A DNA stretch of 64,000 bases from Chlorops oryzae (lineage: Eukaryota > Arthropoda > Insecta > Diptera > Chloropidae). Each line of letters starts with the position of its first letter. The stretch's first letter is position 1. The notes under the pieces are model-generated. The model saw nothing but the letters and a program-made list of their open reading frames with translations, searched no databases and had not been told where the DNA came from. Shown here piece after piece: positions 23,476 through 35,132 of the stretch. The DNA lies in NCBI GenBank assembly GCA_020466095.1, contig CM035807.1, forward strand, positions 17,648,985 through 17,712,984, in the 5' to 3' direction. The position numbers and the translations under genes are program-made.

Positions 23476-26400
23476 TTCACGCATTGAGCTGAAGTTAGGC
23501 GAATGCAAACATTTAAATAGACAATTACAAACACAATTACGCCGCTTCCGCCGCTTGAGAGGAGCAACAACAGCAATAAAAGAACAACAACAACAACAAC
23601 AAACAGACGAAAATCATTCTAACAAGAAAACATTTAAAATGTTAACGATATTTAATTTTATGCGGCTTTCAAAGCGGTTTTCACTCAAGGCTCTCAAAGA
23701 AGCCATCAGTGTTTTGCGTGGCGAGGGCTTCCAAGAACCGATTTTCAAATGAGATTTAACCCTTTGATTTACAAACTTACAGTTCTATTTTTAAGTTTTG
23801 GAAACCAATCAGTAGATAGTACCTCCTGTTGGCCATAGGTGCGGGAAAAGGGGTATTGGTTTCCAGGCTACAATACAGCCAATCAGCTTTGTTCACATCA
23901 AAGTCATGAACTTGGGAGAAGTGACTTCAGAGATTAAAAAAAAAAAAAAACAGCCCGATTCTGAATATTCCCGGGAACGAATTTATTTACTTTTCTTGAG
24001 ACTAAAATTCTCCTCTTTTAAATAGATAGAGAAAAGGAAATTATGGGTATGGGTCAAATACCCATTCCATATGAAATTTATTCCACCAAATATTTCAAAA
24101 AGAAGAAGTTTACTCTGGAGGAGAGTAAATTCTCTCGGAAATTCGTTCCCCGTAATTATTTAGAATCGGGCTGATAGCTTTCTCAATTGAAATATCTACA
24201 GCTAACAGTTTCTGCTCAAATACATGGTTTCGGATTTGACCAAATGGGCAGACCTGTAGAAATGTGGAAAACTGAGGATAAATTCTCCCAAGACCGAACT
24301 TTTTGTCGAACTTTCTTAGGGAGTCGCAACCAAATTGGACCAGCAGAAATTACTTCTCAGCCCCCAAACTTTTCTAAGTGGCCTACAAACTGGCACCGAA
24401 AACCTTCGTTAGCTGTTAAAGCGGACCTTGCTTCCCATAATGTATCAAGTAAAAAATGATTATGGAAATAAATAGTTCCTCGGCCCGAAATTAACGACCC
24501 CAAAACATTTATCTTCATCTTGCAACATTCCGGAATTACCTTCAAGCCAAGACACCGAGTTATTAACCACTGAAGCATGAAGCCATGGTGATTCTCTTCA
24601 AGTCAAGTCTAGTTCATTTCAGAAGCCACAGTATGTCTGAGACCAAGGGAACCAAAAAAACAAAAAAAAAATTCCAAATTAGGTTTTTATTTCTCACAGT
24701 CGAAACATTATGACGATTTATTCCTTCTTTTCGTTAGTTTGATTTTAATTCGCGGAGCTGCTTCGAGTCTTTTTATTACTCAACATGATTCTTCCGAAAA
24801 AATCATTCCAAAATATCCCACATTTCTTCGTAATTAAACTCATTAATCTTTTGTAATTAACTCCGTCCTCAAAATTCCCTCAGCCTTTCGATGACACTCG
24901 AGGCTATGAGCGGCAAAACTAGAAACAAAATACGCTGGGTATAAAAAAACAAAAAAAAAAAAAACTGTTCCACACAGCCGACTCAAATGAGAGGAAAATC
25001 CTTGGAAATTAAATTTCGTCACAGCACTTCAATTCATTTCCCTTCTATTAATTTTTTTAACTGATTTTTTGTTTGTTTTTCTTTTCTTTTTTTTTGCTTC
25101 TTAGGCGATTTGTTTTATGATTTTAATTTTCTAAAATTTCTGTACCGGCTGCCTGCGTTCCTTATTAGCCAACTTCTCGGTGCTCCGTTCAAACGCCATT
25201 CGTTCAACCCTCATTCGCAATCGGTCCGTTTCGAATCCTTTTATGGCTTCAAAACTTGACGCCCGCGTAATTAGTGCGAATGTGCGTTTTAAAGAAAAAT
25301 GCGGAGAGCGGAAAAATACAAATTGCGCGAATGAAAACGCCGAAAAGGCTACAAAAACGCTGGATTTTTTTGTTCGCCCAACTTCGCCAGTAACGGTTTA
25401 AAGTACCCCCATTTTGGCGTGAGCATATTTACGTATCTATGTGTGTGTGTGTGTGTGTTTTCGTACGTATGGCCATATTTCTATGCAGAAACAACAACAA
25501 CAAAAAAAACCCGTTAGTTGGTGGTTTTGTAGTACCCGTTTGCACTGCCGTTGGTATTTTTGCGCTTAATTTAATTTCTTGCTTAATTTCTACTTCATAA
25601 ATCACTTAGCTGGAAAAATAGATGGCTTCTCGAGATTTTTCTTTAAAGTTTCTCAACCGAAAAGTAAATATTTCGAGAGATTTTTTTGCCCCCTTCTTTT
25701 TGGAGCAGTTAAGCAGGCGAATATAAACATTCCGATTTGTGCTATAAGCTTTTAAGTACAGTAACAGTGAATTCTTCCGTTTGGATACTATTTTCTATGC
25801 CCCTACGTATGGCTTTTTTGGCCTAAATTTCTAGGGGTTTAAATCCCAAAGAGGGTCGAAAACGGCCTTCTATTAGAAATATCACATTACCACATTAAAG
25901 CTAATTTATATGAACCTTATTGAATAAGGATTTAACTCAGTTTGCGTTGAAAAAGTGACAAAGCAAGACTTCTAGTGAACAATCTATGATTTGTAGATAG
26001 TTTCCATCATTTTTTAGGTATTTGATATTATTTAATGACTATCAAATTTTTATCCCTATCCAAAACCAATAGCATAAAATGGAAATGGGCATTTCCACAG
26101 AAAGGTCTACCGGAAATGAAAATGCCCCAGTTCCTTAAAACAATTTTTGGGTATGTACTATCATAGTAACACATCTGAATTTCACTATTTAAGAAGATTG
26201 GTGGTTATAGTCAGCCCTCATTTCTGTAAAACATAGGTAAAGGCTTATTTTGTTGTATTTGTATTTCTTAAATTACCTTTAAAAGTGCTTTATCTATGAA
26301 ATTTGGGCCATTTTAGTAACCTGATCAATGGAAGTTATCGTCCTTAATAATTCCATTCAGAAGAATCAACCAAAACAACAACAACAAAAATTCTTTAACG

Positions 26401-29273
26401 AATAAGTTGATAATTATCTTCTAATTACGCAAGCTCAATTAAATATTGTTTTTGATAAAATTATTTATTGGCCCTTCTATTTATAATACCAGAATTTATG
26501 AATTAAAAGGAAAAAAGGTTAAAATAAAAGACTATTTTCATGACTAAAACCCTTTTGAAATTTTAGTAACGTAACGCCAAGTAACGTAACGCCAGGTAAT
26601 TAAGGCCAATAAAAAACGAACGTCAAACGATTTTACAATTTTAAAACTTGGAAAATGAACTCTTATATTTTCCAATCTTATTGCTATAAGTTTAATACGA
26701 AAAGTTTTGCGAAATTAGCAGAGTTTTGCAATCTTGTAATCTAAGTCAAAAATCGACTTCTGTTTTTCGTAACGAAACACTAGGACACTTTTTTGCTTCA
26801 ATACTCAAATCCTTATGGTCTATTGGTCTAATTTTTTTACTGAACATAGTGCTACTTTATTAGTATGCAAATATTAAAAGTTTTTTTTTAAATTTGCAAT
26901 TCTTCATTTAAAAAAAATTTTGTTTTTCGTTCGAATGTCACGTCACATCAAAATGGAAATGCCCAAATACGGCATTAAAAAAAGGTTTTCAATATGAGGG
27001 ATACAGTAACAGAGGATGGCAAAGAGATAGATGCCCGTACCTAATAAATTTGGAGTACATTCTATGTGGCTAAATCCAGCTATCTTGGACTTTTAAATTT
27101 CAAAAAAATTTTCAATGCAACAGACATGACTAAAGGAGCCATTATAGAAAGACAATCATTGACATGCGACCTAACATGAACAAGGCCTCAGGGGGACCTA
27201 AAAATGGATATACAAAGATGAAATGTTAAGAGAAATCCAAGCAACAGTTGGCCTAAGTAAAGCAAGTCTTCGAGATAAAAAAATGACAATTAACATCGAG
27301 AAAAGTGTTTCTTACACTTTTTGTGTATCACAACAGCACAAACAGTTCTTCTACTCATTTCTCGATCAACAGAAGAGTGCAACAACAAAACCATTAGCGC
27401 CCAGAATAAGAAAGCACAAAGAGGAATTGCTTACGTAAACAATCAAAGTCAACGATCACCAGTCAAGCGATCGGCTCGGGCGAACCAGCATTAGAATGTA
27501 AGGCAATGAGTCAGCGAATCAGCAGAAGTAACTGCATAAGCTGACCTATGCCAAGAACAATAACAACAACAACAGGTCGCAGCTTAAGACCGAAATTAAG
27601 CTGACGATAGCGGAAATAAGCAATAGAAAATGGCAACAACAACAATCAAGTTGACCCAGAAGAATGTGTGGCAATAGACGATATTGACAAAGCACCCGTA
27701 CTTCTCCAACAACAACAACAAGTATTATTCAAGATTGCATCAACGCGGAAGAAGAACTGGGTCAGCGCGACAACAACAACCAGCTGAAAAAATAGAACGA
27801 TGAAGAGACGCAGAAGAGCACTTTGGAAATGACCGACTTTAAGAAAGTGCATGAAAAGCACTTTCTGATTATAAATGCTGATCATCGATCTATGGGAGAG
27901 GACTTCGCTTGGAACTACGAATAGTATCAGTGGATCTCAACTTTAGCGCACCTACTCACGAGCCAGGACGTTAAAGTGTGGATCTCCGTGTTTCGATGAA
28001 ATACCTTAACTCTGCTATCAAAAACAAGTAAGGGTGTTATAGTCAGGCGAGCCTGACAATAGAATACCCGACACAGACACACATGTTCAAAGAACTTTTA
28101 ATATCAAGAAGTGTTTAAGGCCATAAGGGGCCCCATATACCGACTTTTGTTCAATTTCTTTATGAAAACTGCCCCGCCCACTTTTCCAATTTTTTTGAAA
28201 TCTAATCGGAGGCTTAGATATACGCTCTAATCCTAAGTTTTATTGAAATATTTCGAAAAAATCCGATTTTGGGGCACTTTTGAGATTTTTGTGACAGACC
28301 CTAGTACTGGAGGTAGCCTTAATAATGGACCGACCAAGGAAATTTTTTTGGGAGGATGTTTATGGCTATAAAGGAAGCATAAGTGCCAAATTTCGTTCAA
28401 ATCCCATTTGAATTTCGGGTGTAGGAGAGAATTTTCGAAAAACGCCCTTCTGCCACGCCCACGTTTTCAATTTTTGGAAATCGTATTACTTGCCTTTAAA
28501 CATGTTCAAATATCAAATTTCATCAAAATATGTTGAAAAATTTCGATTTTAGAGCAGTTTTTGTGATTTTCGTAACAGACCCTAGTACTGGAGGTACCCC
28601 TAAAAATGGTCCGATCGGGTCCATTCTCGAACTTGTTCTTACTCATGTTGCCGTGAGCACGCATACCAATTTCGTCAAGATAGCTCAACTCTTTCGATAA
28701 GAAAACTGTATACAAACAGACGGACAGACAGACGGACGGACAGACAGAGGGACATGGCTAAATCGAATCTCCTGGTGACGCTGATCATTTCTATATACAT
28801 TTTGTATGGTCTATCTCGACTGGTTCTGGGTGTTACACACAACCACACAAACGCAATATACCCTCGACACAGAGTGTGTCGGGTATAAAAAATAAAATGA
28901 ACATTTCTTAAAGATATTTTTTGAAACATGTTCGAAATTGCTAATTTACATATATTTTTTCGAAATTATTAATTAAAAAAGCCTAAAAACGCCATAAGAG
29001 AAGATATTTAGAAATTTAAGTTGCATGTGAGAGCAGTTATAAAAAAAAATCCGTACGTCAGTTGAAAAAATTGGGACTCACCTTTTAGCGAAATCATCAA
29101 ATTTGAATGTCTTCTCGACCATATGATCTGTAAATAAAATAATTTTTTATTTATATTTTCCTCAACTCTGAACTAATGACATTCTAAGTGCTTACCTTCC
29201 ATCTCTTCATACTCCTCATTATCATCGGTATCATCGTTGGGCTCAATAGCATTTGCATCATTTGATTTTTCTT
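14794..29273 (-). CDS. timeout (tim2/Timeless), 3' seven exons, partial
   Basis: Exons 29273-29196, 29127-29082, 20999-20858, 18435-18230, 17673-17585, 17204-17004 and 16767-14794 join with GT/AG sites and matching phases, giving about 910 residues. The family protein acts in the nucleus with Tipin in the fork-protection complex, coupling helicase to polymerase and supporting checkpoint signalling and cohesion; in insects it is the paralogue of the clock gene timeless. Seen in order: an acidic linker; VEKTFKFDDFAKR, the end of the armadillo-like TIMELESS region; helical repeats through KLKELGLLFKAP; two Myb/SANT-like segments (WTEEQEMELRLLF and LWKPEEDEELRSLY); a block from LDVGTIRALLEQID to NWRIP resembling the PARP1-binding domain of human TIMELESS; and a ~430-residue Asp/Glu/Lys tail. 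The N-terminal exons lie beyond 64000. The last exon has a one-base frame break near 16128. Confidence 0.93.
16768..17003 (-). other. timeout intron, 236 bp
   Basis: GT/AG intron between the two exons that encode the second Myb-like unit. No internal feature noticed beyond A/T-rich tracts. Confidence 0.9.
17004..17204 (-). CDS. timeout exon (DVIDWILENLIDKKRTRRG..)
   Basis: 201 nt from acceptor cattcacag to donor gtgagt. Completes the first Myb-like unit (IDKKRTRRGILRKLKELGLL) and opens the second (LWKPEEDEELRSLYDSHRLEE). Phases match on both sides. Confidence 0.94.
17205..17584 (-). other. timeout intron, 380 bp
   Basis: GT/AG intron carrying a short (GA)n run near 17240-17262 and repeated GATGATGATT-type segments near 17470-17505. 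No gene seen. Confidence 0.9.
17585..17673 (-). CDS. timeout exon (first Myb/SANT-like segment)
   Basis: 89 nt from acceptor ttttacag to donor gtgagt. Encodes GTKAAWTEEQEMELRLLF followed by EENQRNPATDK. The Trp and the following acidic helix resemble a Myb/SANT repeat. Confidence 0.94.
17674..18229 (-). other. timeout intron, 556 bp, with CATA/CATC microsatellite
   Basis: GT/AG intron. A (CATA)n/(CATC)n microsatellite lies at about 17717-17770. No other feature recognised. Confidence 0.9.
18230..18435 (-). CDS. timeout exon (ANLFLIFQKVF..GYCDAYD)
   Basis: 206 nt from acceptor ttctttgcag to donor gtaagt: 68 codons plus two bases. Contains EELRRLGVYVIKKFVE and NPKIYAELLFYK, typical Timeless helices. 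Continuous in phase with exons either side. Confidence 0.94.
18436..20857 (-). other. timeout intron, 2.4 kb
   Basis: GT/AG intron of A/T-rich sequence with several poly-A/T runs and a (GA)n run near 20760-20781. A tRNA-like fragment starts near 18826 (GTAGCTCATTGGCAGAGTA) but lacks a good box B. No coding exon recognised on either strand. Confidence 0.85.
20858..20999 (-). CDS. timeout exon (LLHPKIVRACTIVLNDW)
   Basis: 142 nt from acceptor cattatttcag to donor gtgagc. One base completes Arg, then 47 codons end at GCSCPGMLYQ in phase 0. Strongly conserved helical part of the TIMELESS family. Confidence 0.93.
23951..24173. mobile_element. MITE, family with TIR CAGCCCGATTCTGAATATTC (copy 1)
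   Basis: Starts CAGCCCGATTCTGAATATTC and ends TAGAATCGGGCTG, its imperfect inverse. Internal text GGGTATGGGTCAAA and AATTCTCCT is shared with the copy at 53295-53489. No coding capacity; superfamily not certain. Confidence 0.8.
28024..28890 (-). mobile_element. DINE-1/INE-1-like (Helentron-derived) element, complete
   Basis: Read on the minus strand it starts TATACCCGACACACTCTGTG with a terminal hairpin. It continues through AATGATCAGCG and TTTAGCCATGTCC into a CTGTCTGTCCGTCC microsatellite. It ends with the palindrome GTCAGGCTCGCCTGAC and CACCCTTACTTGTTTT. This order of TATACCC hairpin, GATCAG, (GTCT)n-like tract and 3' palindrome follows the Drosophila INE-1/DINE-1 layout. It is non-coding, so its frames are chance. 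Confidence 0.75.
29082..29127 (-). CDS. timeout exon (VEKTFKFDDFAK)
   Basis: A 46-nt micro-exon with acceptor atttacag and donor gtgagt, separated from the acidic exon by a 68-bp intron. It encodes DHMVEKTFKFDDFAK and two bases of the next Arg codon, completed by the A that opens the next exon 8 kb away. The motif is a family landmark, and both phases fit. Confidence 0.88.
29196..29273 (-). CDS. timeout exon (acidic linker)
   Basis: 78 nt between a T-rich acceptor ending cag and donor gtaagc. Two bases finish a codon, then 25 codons rich in Asp/Glu/Asn (NDDTDDNEEYEEMED across the junction). It is the most 5' exon I can support. Acidic linkers before the VEKTFKF motif are usual in this family. 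Confidence 0.8.
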
Positions 29274-30296
29274 CTGAAAAAAAAAGGATTATAAATAAAT
29301 ATATGTATTTGATAAGATGTTTATTTGGCAAAAACATTCAGTTGAAAGTTACATTTGAAGAATAAACCGTAGTTGAGCTATAAATTAATTATCCAAATGC
29401 CCGTAAATCGTTAGAGCCCTGCAAGAGAATGAAACATTTCCTCCACTCATCTGAGTTGCAATAAATTCTCAATTAATGCTCTTAAACACCGAAGATTCAA
29501 TTTGGAAACCAATTAGAAACTTTCACATCGGCAAGCGCAACTTCCACCGATTACGTCACACTTATTTAAGCAAATTGAAAATTGCCTCTTTTTAAAGTGC
29601 GACAGCAAGCAACGATAAGTTATAAATTGTTTGCCATCTTTCATTGTTGTATTTAATTGCCCATTAATCCTATCAATTATTAAAACGATTGCTATTCCGT
29701 TTTAATTACATGCATATTAATTTCAATTGCAGACATTTTTGTTAAATGCATTATTTCAAATTGAATTTCATTTGTCCAAAGAGCTTGTAATTGGAAGGGA
29801 AGTTCAGAAATATATGTCGAAATATTGGTGGTCACGTACAACGTGTGCATTAATCCGAACTGATAACTTATCAAAAAAGGCTTCGACATTGCCACTAAGC
29901 CTTTCGGCTGACATCTCAATTCGTTGTACATATTCAAAAAGGATTTTATTGTTCTGAGTAATTTTTTTTTTAATTCCCTTTAAAAAAAAAAAAACAACGA
30001 CGATTACAGATAAAATCCAAAAACATATTATTCCATAAATTTTTATAATAATATGGGAAAGTTTTCTTTTATATGAAGATTCCCTGCAGCATTATGAACC
30101 AATCCCCCAACTTCCCTTGTTTTTTCAGCTAATCTCCCGCAAGCACGTACCTACGAAGAAAATTAATTCGGCAGTGGTTACGGCATTTGAAGCGGGTTTG
30201 CCCGCCAAAAACACCCCGCTAATGTCCAAACTATCACTTTTAATATTGATATATTACTGAAAAGTTATCAACTTCTTCTTTTTCTTAACGATTATA

Positions 30297-32836
30297 AATC
30301 CCGTTTAGATTGGGGCACGCTTTGTGGTCTTAGTGATGCGACCAAATTTTTCTTACAGCCGCTGTCTATATCGCTCTACTTAGTAGGAAGAGTGGGACCT
30401 ATAGTTTAATGCTGACTCCGAACGGCAATAGCTTTCAAAGAAACTATCAACCCCACACTGAATTACTCAAAAATTAGTACTTTCTCACTTAATTTAAGGC
30501 CAGTTGTAACATTTGTTCTCTAAAAAGGGAATGCAGTGAACTCTCTGTCTGCGGACACCCCTCTTAAGCGGACATCTCTCTAACATAGAAGATAACTTTT
30601 TTGGGAATGCTCTAGTTTTCCTGTGATTCAAATAGTTTCCTCTTGAGCGGACATCTCTTTAAGGGGACATATATTTCAGTCCCATTGGTGTCCGCTTAAA
30701 AGACAGCACTCTGTATTCAAATTCATAGGTCTCCCCCTTCGACTGAATTTCTATAATAGACCTTTTGCTAATATTCAGAGTCGATTCTTAAAAGTATAAA
30801 ATACTTTCTATTTAACCGAATCCCTGCTTCCGGTTAGTTATTCAATTTTCAAAAAAATAAAAAATATTTCTCCAAATAAACACGGATTTTCATCCCTTTT
30901 GGGATTTTTGGCCTATCAAATCTTTATTTTTTTGGTTTTAAATTAACATAGTTTCCATATTAAATTGAGTGAAAAAATTGGTTTTCAACATCTATTTTTG
31001 TTTAGACGTGATTCTTAAAAAAACATCTTTCTCTTTAAGATCCAATAATGATGGAATGTTTTGACATTTGGAATAACGCATTGCATATTTTTGGGTGTTT
31101 TATCCTTAGATAACGTCAAAGACGCCAACCCAATAAAAATACTTTAAAAATTGACCCAATTAAGAAAATCATATATAAATGCGGCAAATTGGAACGAGAA
31201 AACAGAGTCGTATAAAAAAATTGATTTAGACCAGAATAGGGAACCCAGGGACTATCAAATTTAACCATTTTTTCATAATTAATTTTTTTAGCATAAAAAC
31301 ATTCGGACAAATTTTAATGAATCGATGAATTTTAGATGTAGTTGCCCACACAATGCTACAAGAAGGGCCTTATGATGAATTTTGGTTATGCCTTATTACA
31401 CTAAAAAAAAAATCCAACAATTTTAATATTTGTTGTTAAATTTTCCACAATTTTAATTTTTTAAAAAAAATTAAGTTCTTAAATAACAAAAAAAAATATA
31501 TAATATACTTCTCATGACCACAAATCATTGTTGATCTGAAAATTAATTCTTGTGCAACAATTTTTTTCGAAAACATTGTCTCAACAATGTAAAGTTCTTG
31601 AAAACTTTTTTGATTGTACCTCAATTAAACCACTAACAGGCGGACTCCTTCTTTGCTTTCCGAAAGATGAATGGATCGATCCCACTGTGCGTTGCCTCAA
31701 TGATGAGCAACTTTTTTTTCCGAACAATTCATTGCATATTTATACATGATAATGACAAGTCCAGTCCCAAATGATAGAATGTTTTTCAACTACAATCAAA
31801 CTTTTATGACACGAAATTAAATTTTTAAATTAAAACTTCGGAGTGCCCATAACTCGAACGATTTTCCGAAAAGTTTAACTTTTAGCAAATTGTAAATTGT
31901 CACAGTTATTTAGGACCGATTTCGCCAATCTATTTAAATGAAAATATCTGTCAAATTTCATATAAAAATATTAGATTCTCACCTAAGTTTTATGTAAATA
32001 GCTTGGTGAAATCGTTCACCTATGAACGACTATGTGATATTTTTTGATCAAAGTCTTTAATGATTATAATTTTTTTTTGGAAAAAGGTTCAAAAAAAATA
32101 TTCGAAAAGTTAAATGATCATTTTTAAGGGCTCTCTGGTCTCAAAATTATAACATTTAAGCCACAATCCATATGGCAGCCATTCTCGCTTTAAATTTTTA
32201 AAAATTTAAACTGGCAAAGAAAAAAAAATATTCACGCATTAATGCCAAACTGCCCCTCGCTCAAAGTCATTTTCAATTTACAATTCAATATACCATGGAA
32301 TTATGAAGAGCTTTTCAGAAAAGTATTTGCATAAAGCTTTTAAGTTACGGCTTTTCTGTTACATTTACGCTCATATAAGCGGGGAAAAAAATTCATTTTT
32401 TTTTTTATTAATTCGCTAGCATTCATATTATTTTTATGCCCACCCACACTTGTAGCTATTTTATATTTTCCCTTTCTCTCTCAATCTGTTTCAATTGATG
32501 CTTTTTTTTCAGTTTACTTCCCTCAAAACAAGCACAAACATGGGGCTTAAGCATAATCAAGGCTTTGCATTAACCAACAACAAAGCAACAGCGAGAAAAA
32601 TATGCCACAAATACTCCAAAATGAACACAGTATGAATGAAAAAGTATCTCCATTTGCAATAAAATGTAAACAGCAGCAAAAAAAAAAAAAAAAACAAAAA
32701 ATTGTGATGACTCCACACTGAACAGCTGAAATGTATGAACGGATATGAATATTTTTGATATGCATATAATTAAAAAAATCCTCAATACGAGCCAGCAGAG
32801 TTGTGAAAAGATCTGAAATAAAAAAATATCTATATA
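30297..32836. repeat. Direct duplication X, copy 1 (no transposon insertion)
   Basis: Nearly identical along its length to 33591-37446 apart from single-base differences, many of them missing bases, and a 1290-bp insertion present only in copy 2. Homology begins at AATCCCGTTTAGATTGGGG and ends at ..ATATCTATATA. Contains a 218-bp MITE at 31399-31616. Confidence 0.92.
31399..31616 (-). mobile_element. MITE with CACTAAAAAAA ends (in duplication copy X1)
   Basis: Same family as 57539-57775 and 35953-36181. Shared text includes ACATTGTTGAGACAATG and GAATTAATT. TA lies next to both ends. Confidence 0.65.
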
Positions 32837-33590
32837 AATTTGGTAAACCCAAAATAATTTTAAAAATTAAAAAAAATTGTGTTAAATTATTTGTCAAATT
32901 TGACTTGAAATTAATTAGTTTTTTTCTTTTTAAAAATTTTGTTTTTAAAAAAAATGGAAAAAAGGAAACGTTTTAAAAATTGTTTTCAAAGGGAAAAAAA
33001 GACAAAAAATTTAAAACCCCCTAAAATAAAATAAAGTTTGGATGAAAACAACTTTGAAATGGCACAAGGGGTATCCCGGAAATTTGGCGAAAACAAAAAA
33101 ATCTATTTTTAAAGCGTAAAAATTACGAATGGGAGGCCTTAAAGAAAAAGGGAAGGGGCAAAAAAAAGGGAAATAAAAACTCTTGAAAAGGGTCCCAAAT
33201 TTCCAATAAAACAAGGGGTTTTTTACGGTGTTTCAGGTTTTTGCTTTTTGCTCGAATGGGACAATATGAAAATGGTACAAACCCTGAGCAATAATTTTGG
33301 GATGGAAATGGTGAACCCCAATTTTGAAAACTCAAAATCCGGGCTAATCCTTGTTTTTTTTCATGGAATTTTTTTTTTATTTGAGAAAAAAACCTCCATT
33401 TTATTTTTTTGGGCTTTAAGGTAAATGGTTTTTGGCCCCATAAAAGAAAAAGGTTTTTTTCCCCCCCAGCCCACAAAAAAAAAGATGGCAAAAAATTTTT
33501 TTTAATAATTTTTTCGTGTTTAGAAGGCCAAAGTCTATGGGAAAAGTGCATTGAGACTCCTGAACAAAATGGCTGTAAGCTAGTGTTATT
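32837..33590. other. Homopolymer-distorted sequence between the two X copies
   Basis: Unusually full of 3-9 base homopolymers (runs of A, G, C and T). It matches nothing else in the window and gives only nonsense frames. It looks like uncorrected read ends or a collapsed repeat rather than normal fly DNA. No feature found. Confidence 0.5.
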
Positions 33591-33842
33591 AATCCCGTTT
33601 AGATTGGGGTACGCTTTGTGGGTCTTAGTGATGCGACCAAATTTTTCTTACAGCCGCTGTCTATATCGCTCTACTTAGTAGGAAGAGTGGGACCTATAGT
33701 TTAATGCTGACTCCAAACGGCAATAGCTTTCAAAGAAACTATCAACCCCACACTGAATTACTCAAAAATTAGTACTTTCTCACTCAAATTAAGGTCAGTT
33801 GTAACATTTGTTCTCTAAAAAGGGAATGCAGTGAACTCTCTG

Positions 33843-35132
33843 GGTCGTATGCATAATAATGAGTTCTAAACTTTTTCTCAAGTTTTTGAGCAATTGCTCA
33901 CTTTCGCATGCATAACAAAGCAATTACTCATGAGCTCAATCTCATGTTTTGAGATTGATCTCAGTGCTGAGCAATTGCTTAATATATAAAGCTCTCTCTG
34001 AGTCCGAGCAATACTTGTATGCTAAAAACCACCTTCAGCTCGATTCCTTGAGATCAAACTCCTATTTTGGTGAAACTGGTAGGCTTTTACTTAGTTTAAC
34101 AAAAAAACGCAATCAGTGAAAATGGCTGAAATTTCCTAAGGAAAAGGAAAAAATATATAAACAACGTTCATCCTTCTTAAAAATGACAACATTCAAAGAC
34201 TATACCGGTTCGAAAGTAAAAACGTAGAGTGGCTAGCTCAGAATTTTCTCGATGATGTAAAATGAAACCGAGGTGGAGGATTAAGCAAACTTAATAAAAT
34301 GCGAATTTATTTAAGATTTGTTGGGGACCCGCATTTCAAGTAGGAATTGGTAATACCATTGGGAGAACATCAGATCACAGTTTTCTTTTCTTCTTTTTTA
34401 ATTCGCAATACTGGAAGCTGACATTTTTCTAACAATATTTTGTGCTCTTTAATTTTTTTTTTTAAACGTTTTATTATTTATTGGATCACTCCTCTAAGAT
34501 AGGAGTCTAGCATTAAGTTTTTAAATCTTACACCTAATTTGACAATATTATAAATCACAAAGCATTTTCTAAATTGAAAAGTTTATGACTAAGTAATTAG
34601 TTCATTGCGGGCCTTGATACCGAAAACTAGGCTTTGCTGATGTGTGAAGAAACACGTGTAATATTGACGTTGCGGAAACGAAGATTTTAAGCAGCTAGGC
34701 TGTGCGTGGATTGCAAGGGTGCATGGAGTGCCCCACCGAGTATACGATCAGCTAGGAAAACTGTGTTTAGTTATGTTTAATGTTCTCGGTGAAAAATAAA
34801 ATAATGTCGCCTTGAACGTCCTCTGCGTTCTTCTCAACGCTGTCCTCTTTGGCCGAACTCATTATTATAATATGCAAAAAAACACTTGCACTCTTAATAT
34901 TTTAAACTGTTAATATGCATAAAATGTGCGTTGCAACAACAAATCTACATACTAAGAGAAAAGAGCTTTCGGCTTCATCTCAAAGTTTTTTGAGTTCTTT
35001 GTGGTGAGCTCAAATTCAATTTATTGCATACGAAATTGAGTTCAAGCAAGAGCAAACGGTTGATCTCAGGTAGCTGAGCTTAAGCTCGATCGACTCAACT
35101 CAGAGTTTAATCTCATTATTATGCATACGACC
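33843..35132. mobile_element. Non-autonomous 1290-bp DNA transposon with TIRs
   Basis: Left end GGTCGTATGCATAATAATGA and right end TCATTATTATGCATACGACC are exact inverses. CTCTG flanks both ends (33838-33842 and 35133-35137), while copy X1 has a single CTCTG, so this is a clean insertion with a 5-bp duplication. The alternative reading is a 3-bp TCT with GGG/CCC ends. Internal repeats of GAGCAATTGCTC type are present; no transposase is recognised. Confidence 0.9.

Larger units (their letters stand above)
21000..29081 (-). other. timeout intron, 8.1 kb
   Basis: GT/AG intron holding a 223-bp MITE (23951-24173), a (CGAA)n run near 22671-22692, (CA)n near 23430-23470, (GT)n near 25441-25459 and a complete DINE-1-like element (28024-28890). 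A CAA-rich, less AT-rich stretch at 27200-28000 may be an old retroelement piece but shows no recognisable protein. No nested gene is supported. Confidence 0.8.

Noticed and set aside
27200..28020. CAA-rich, less AT-rich stretch that might be an LTR or exon
   Set aside because: No LTR ends, primer site, long frame or splice sites could be matched, so no call was made.
30533..30715. GCGGACACC/GGTGTCCGC inverted segment in the X duplication as a pogo/Tigger-like MITE
   Set aside because: The ends are only loosely inverted and no target duplication is visible, so it stayed below the reporting threshold.
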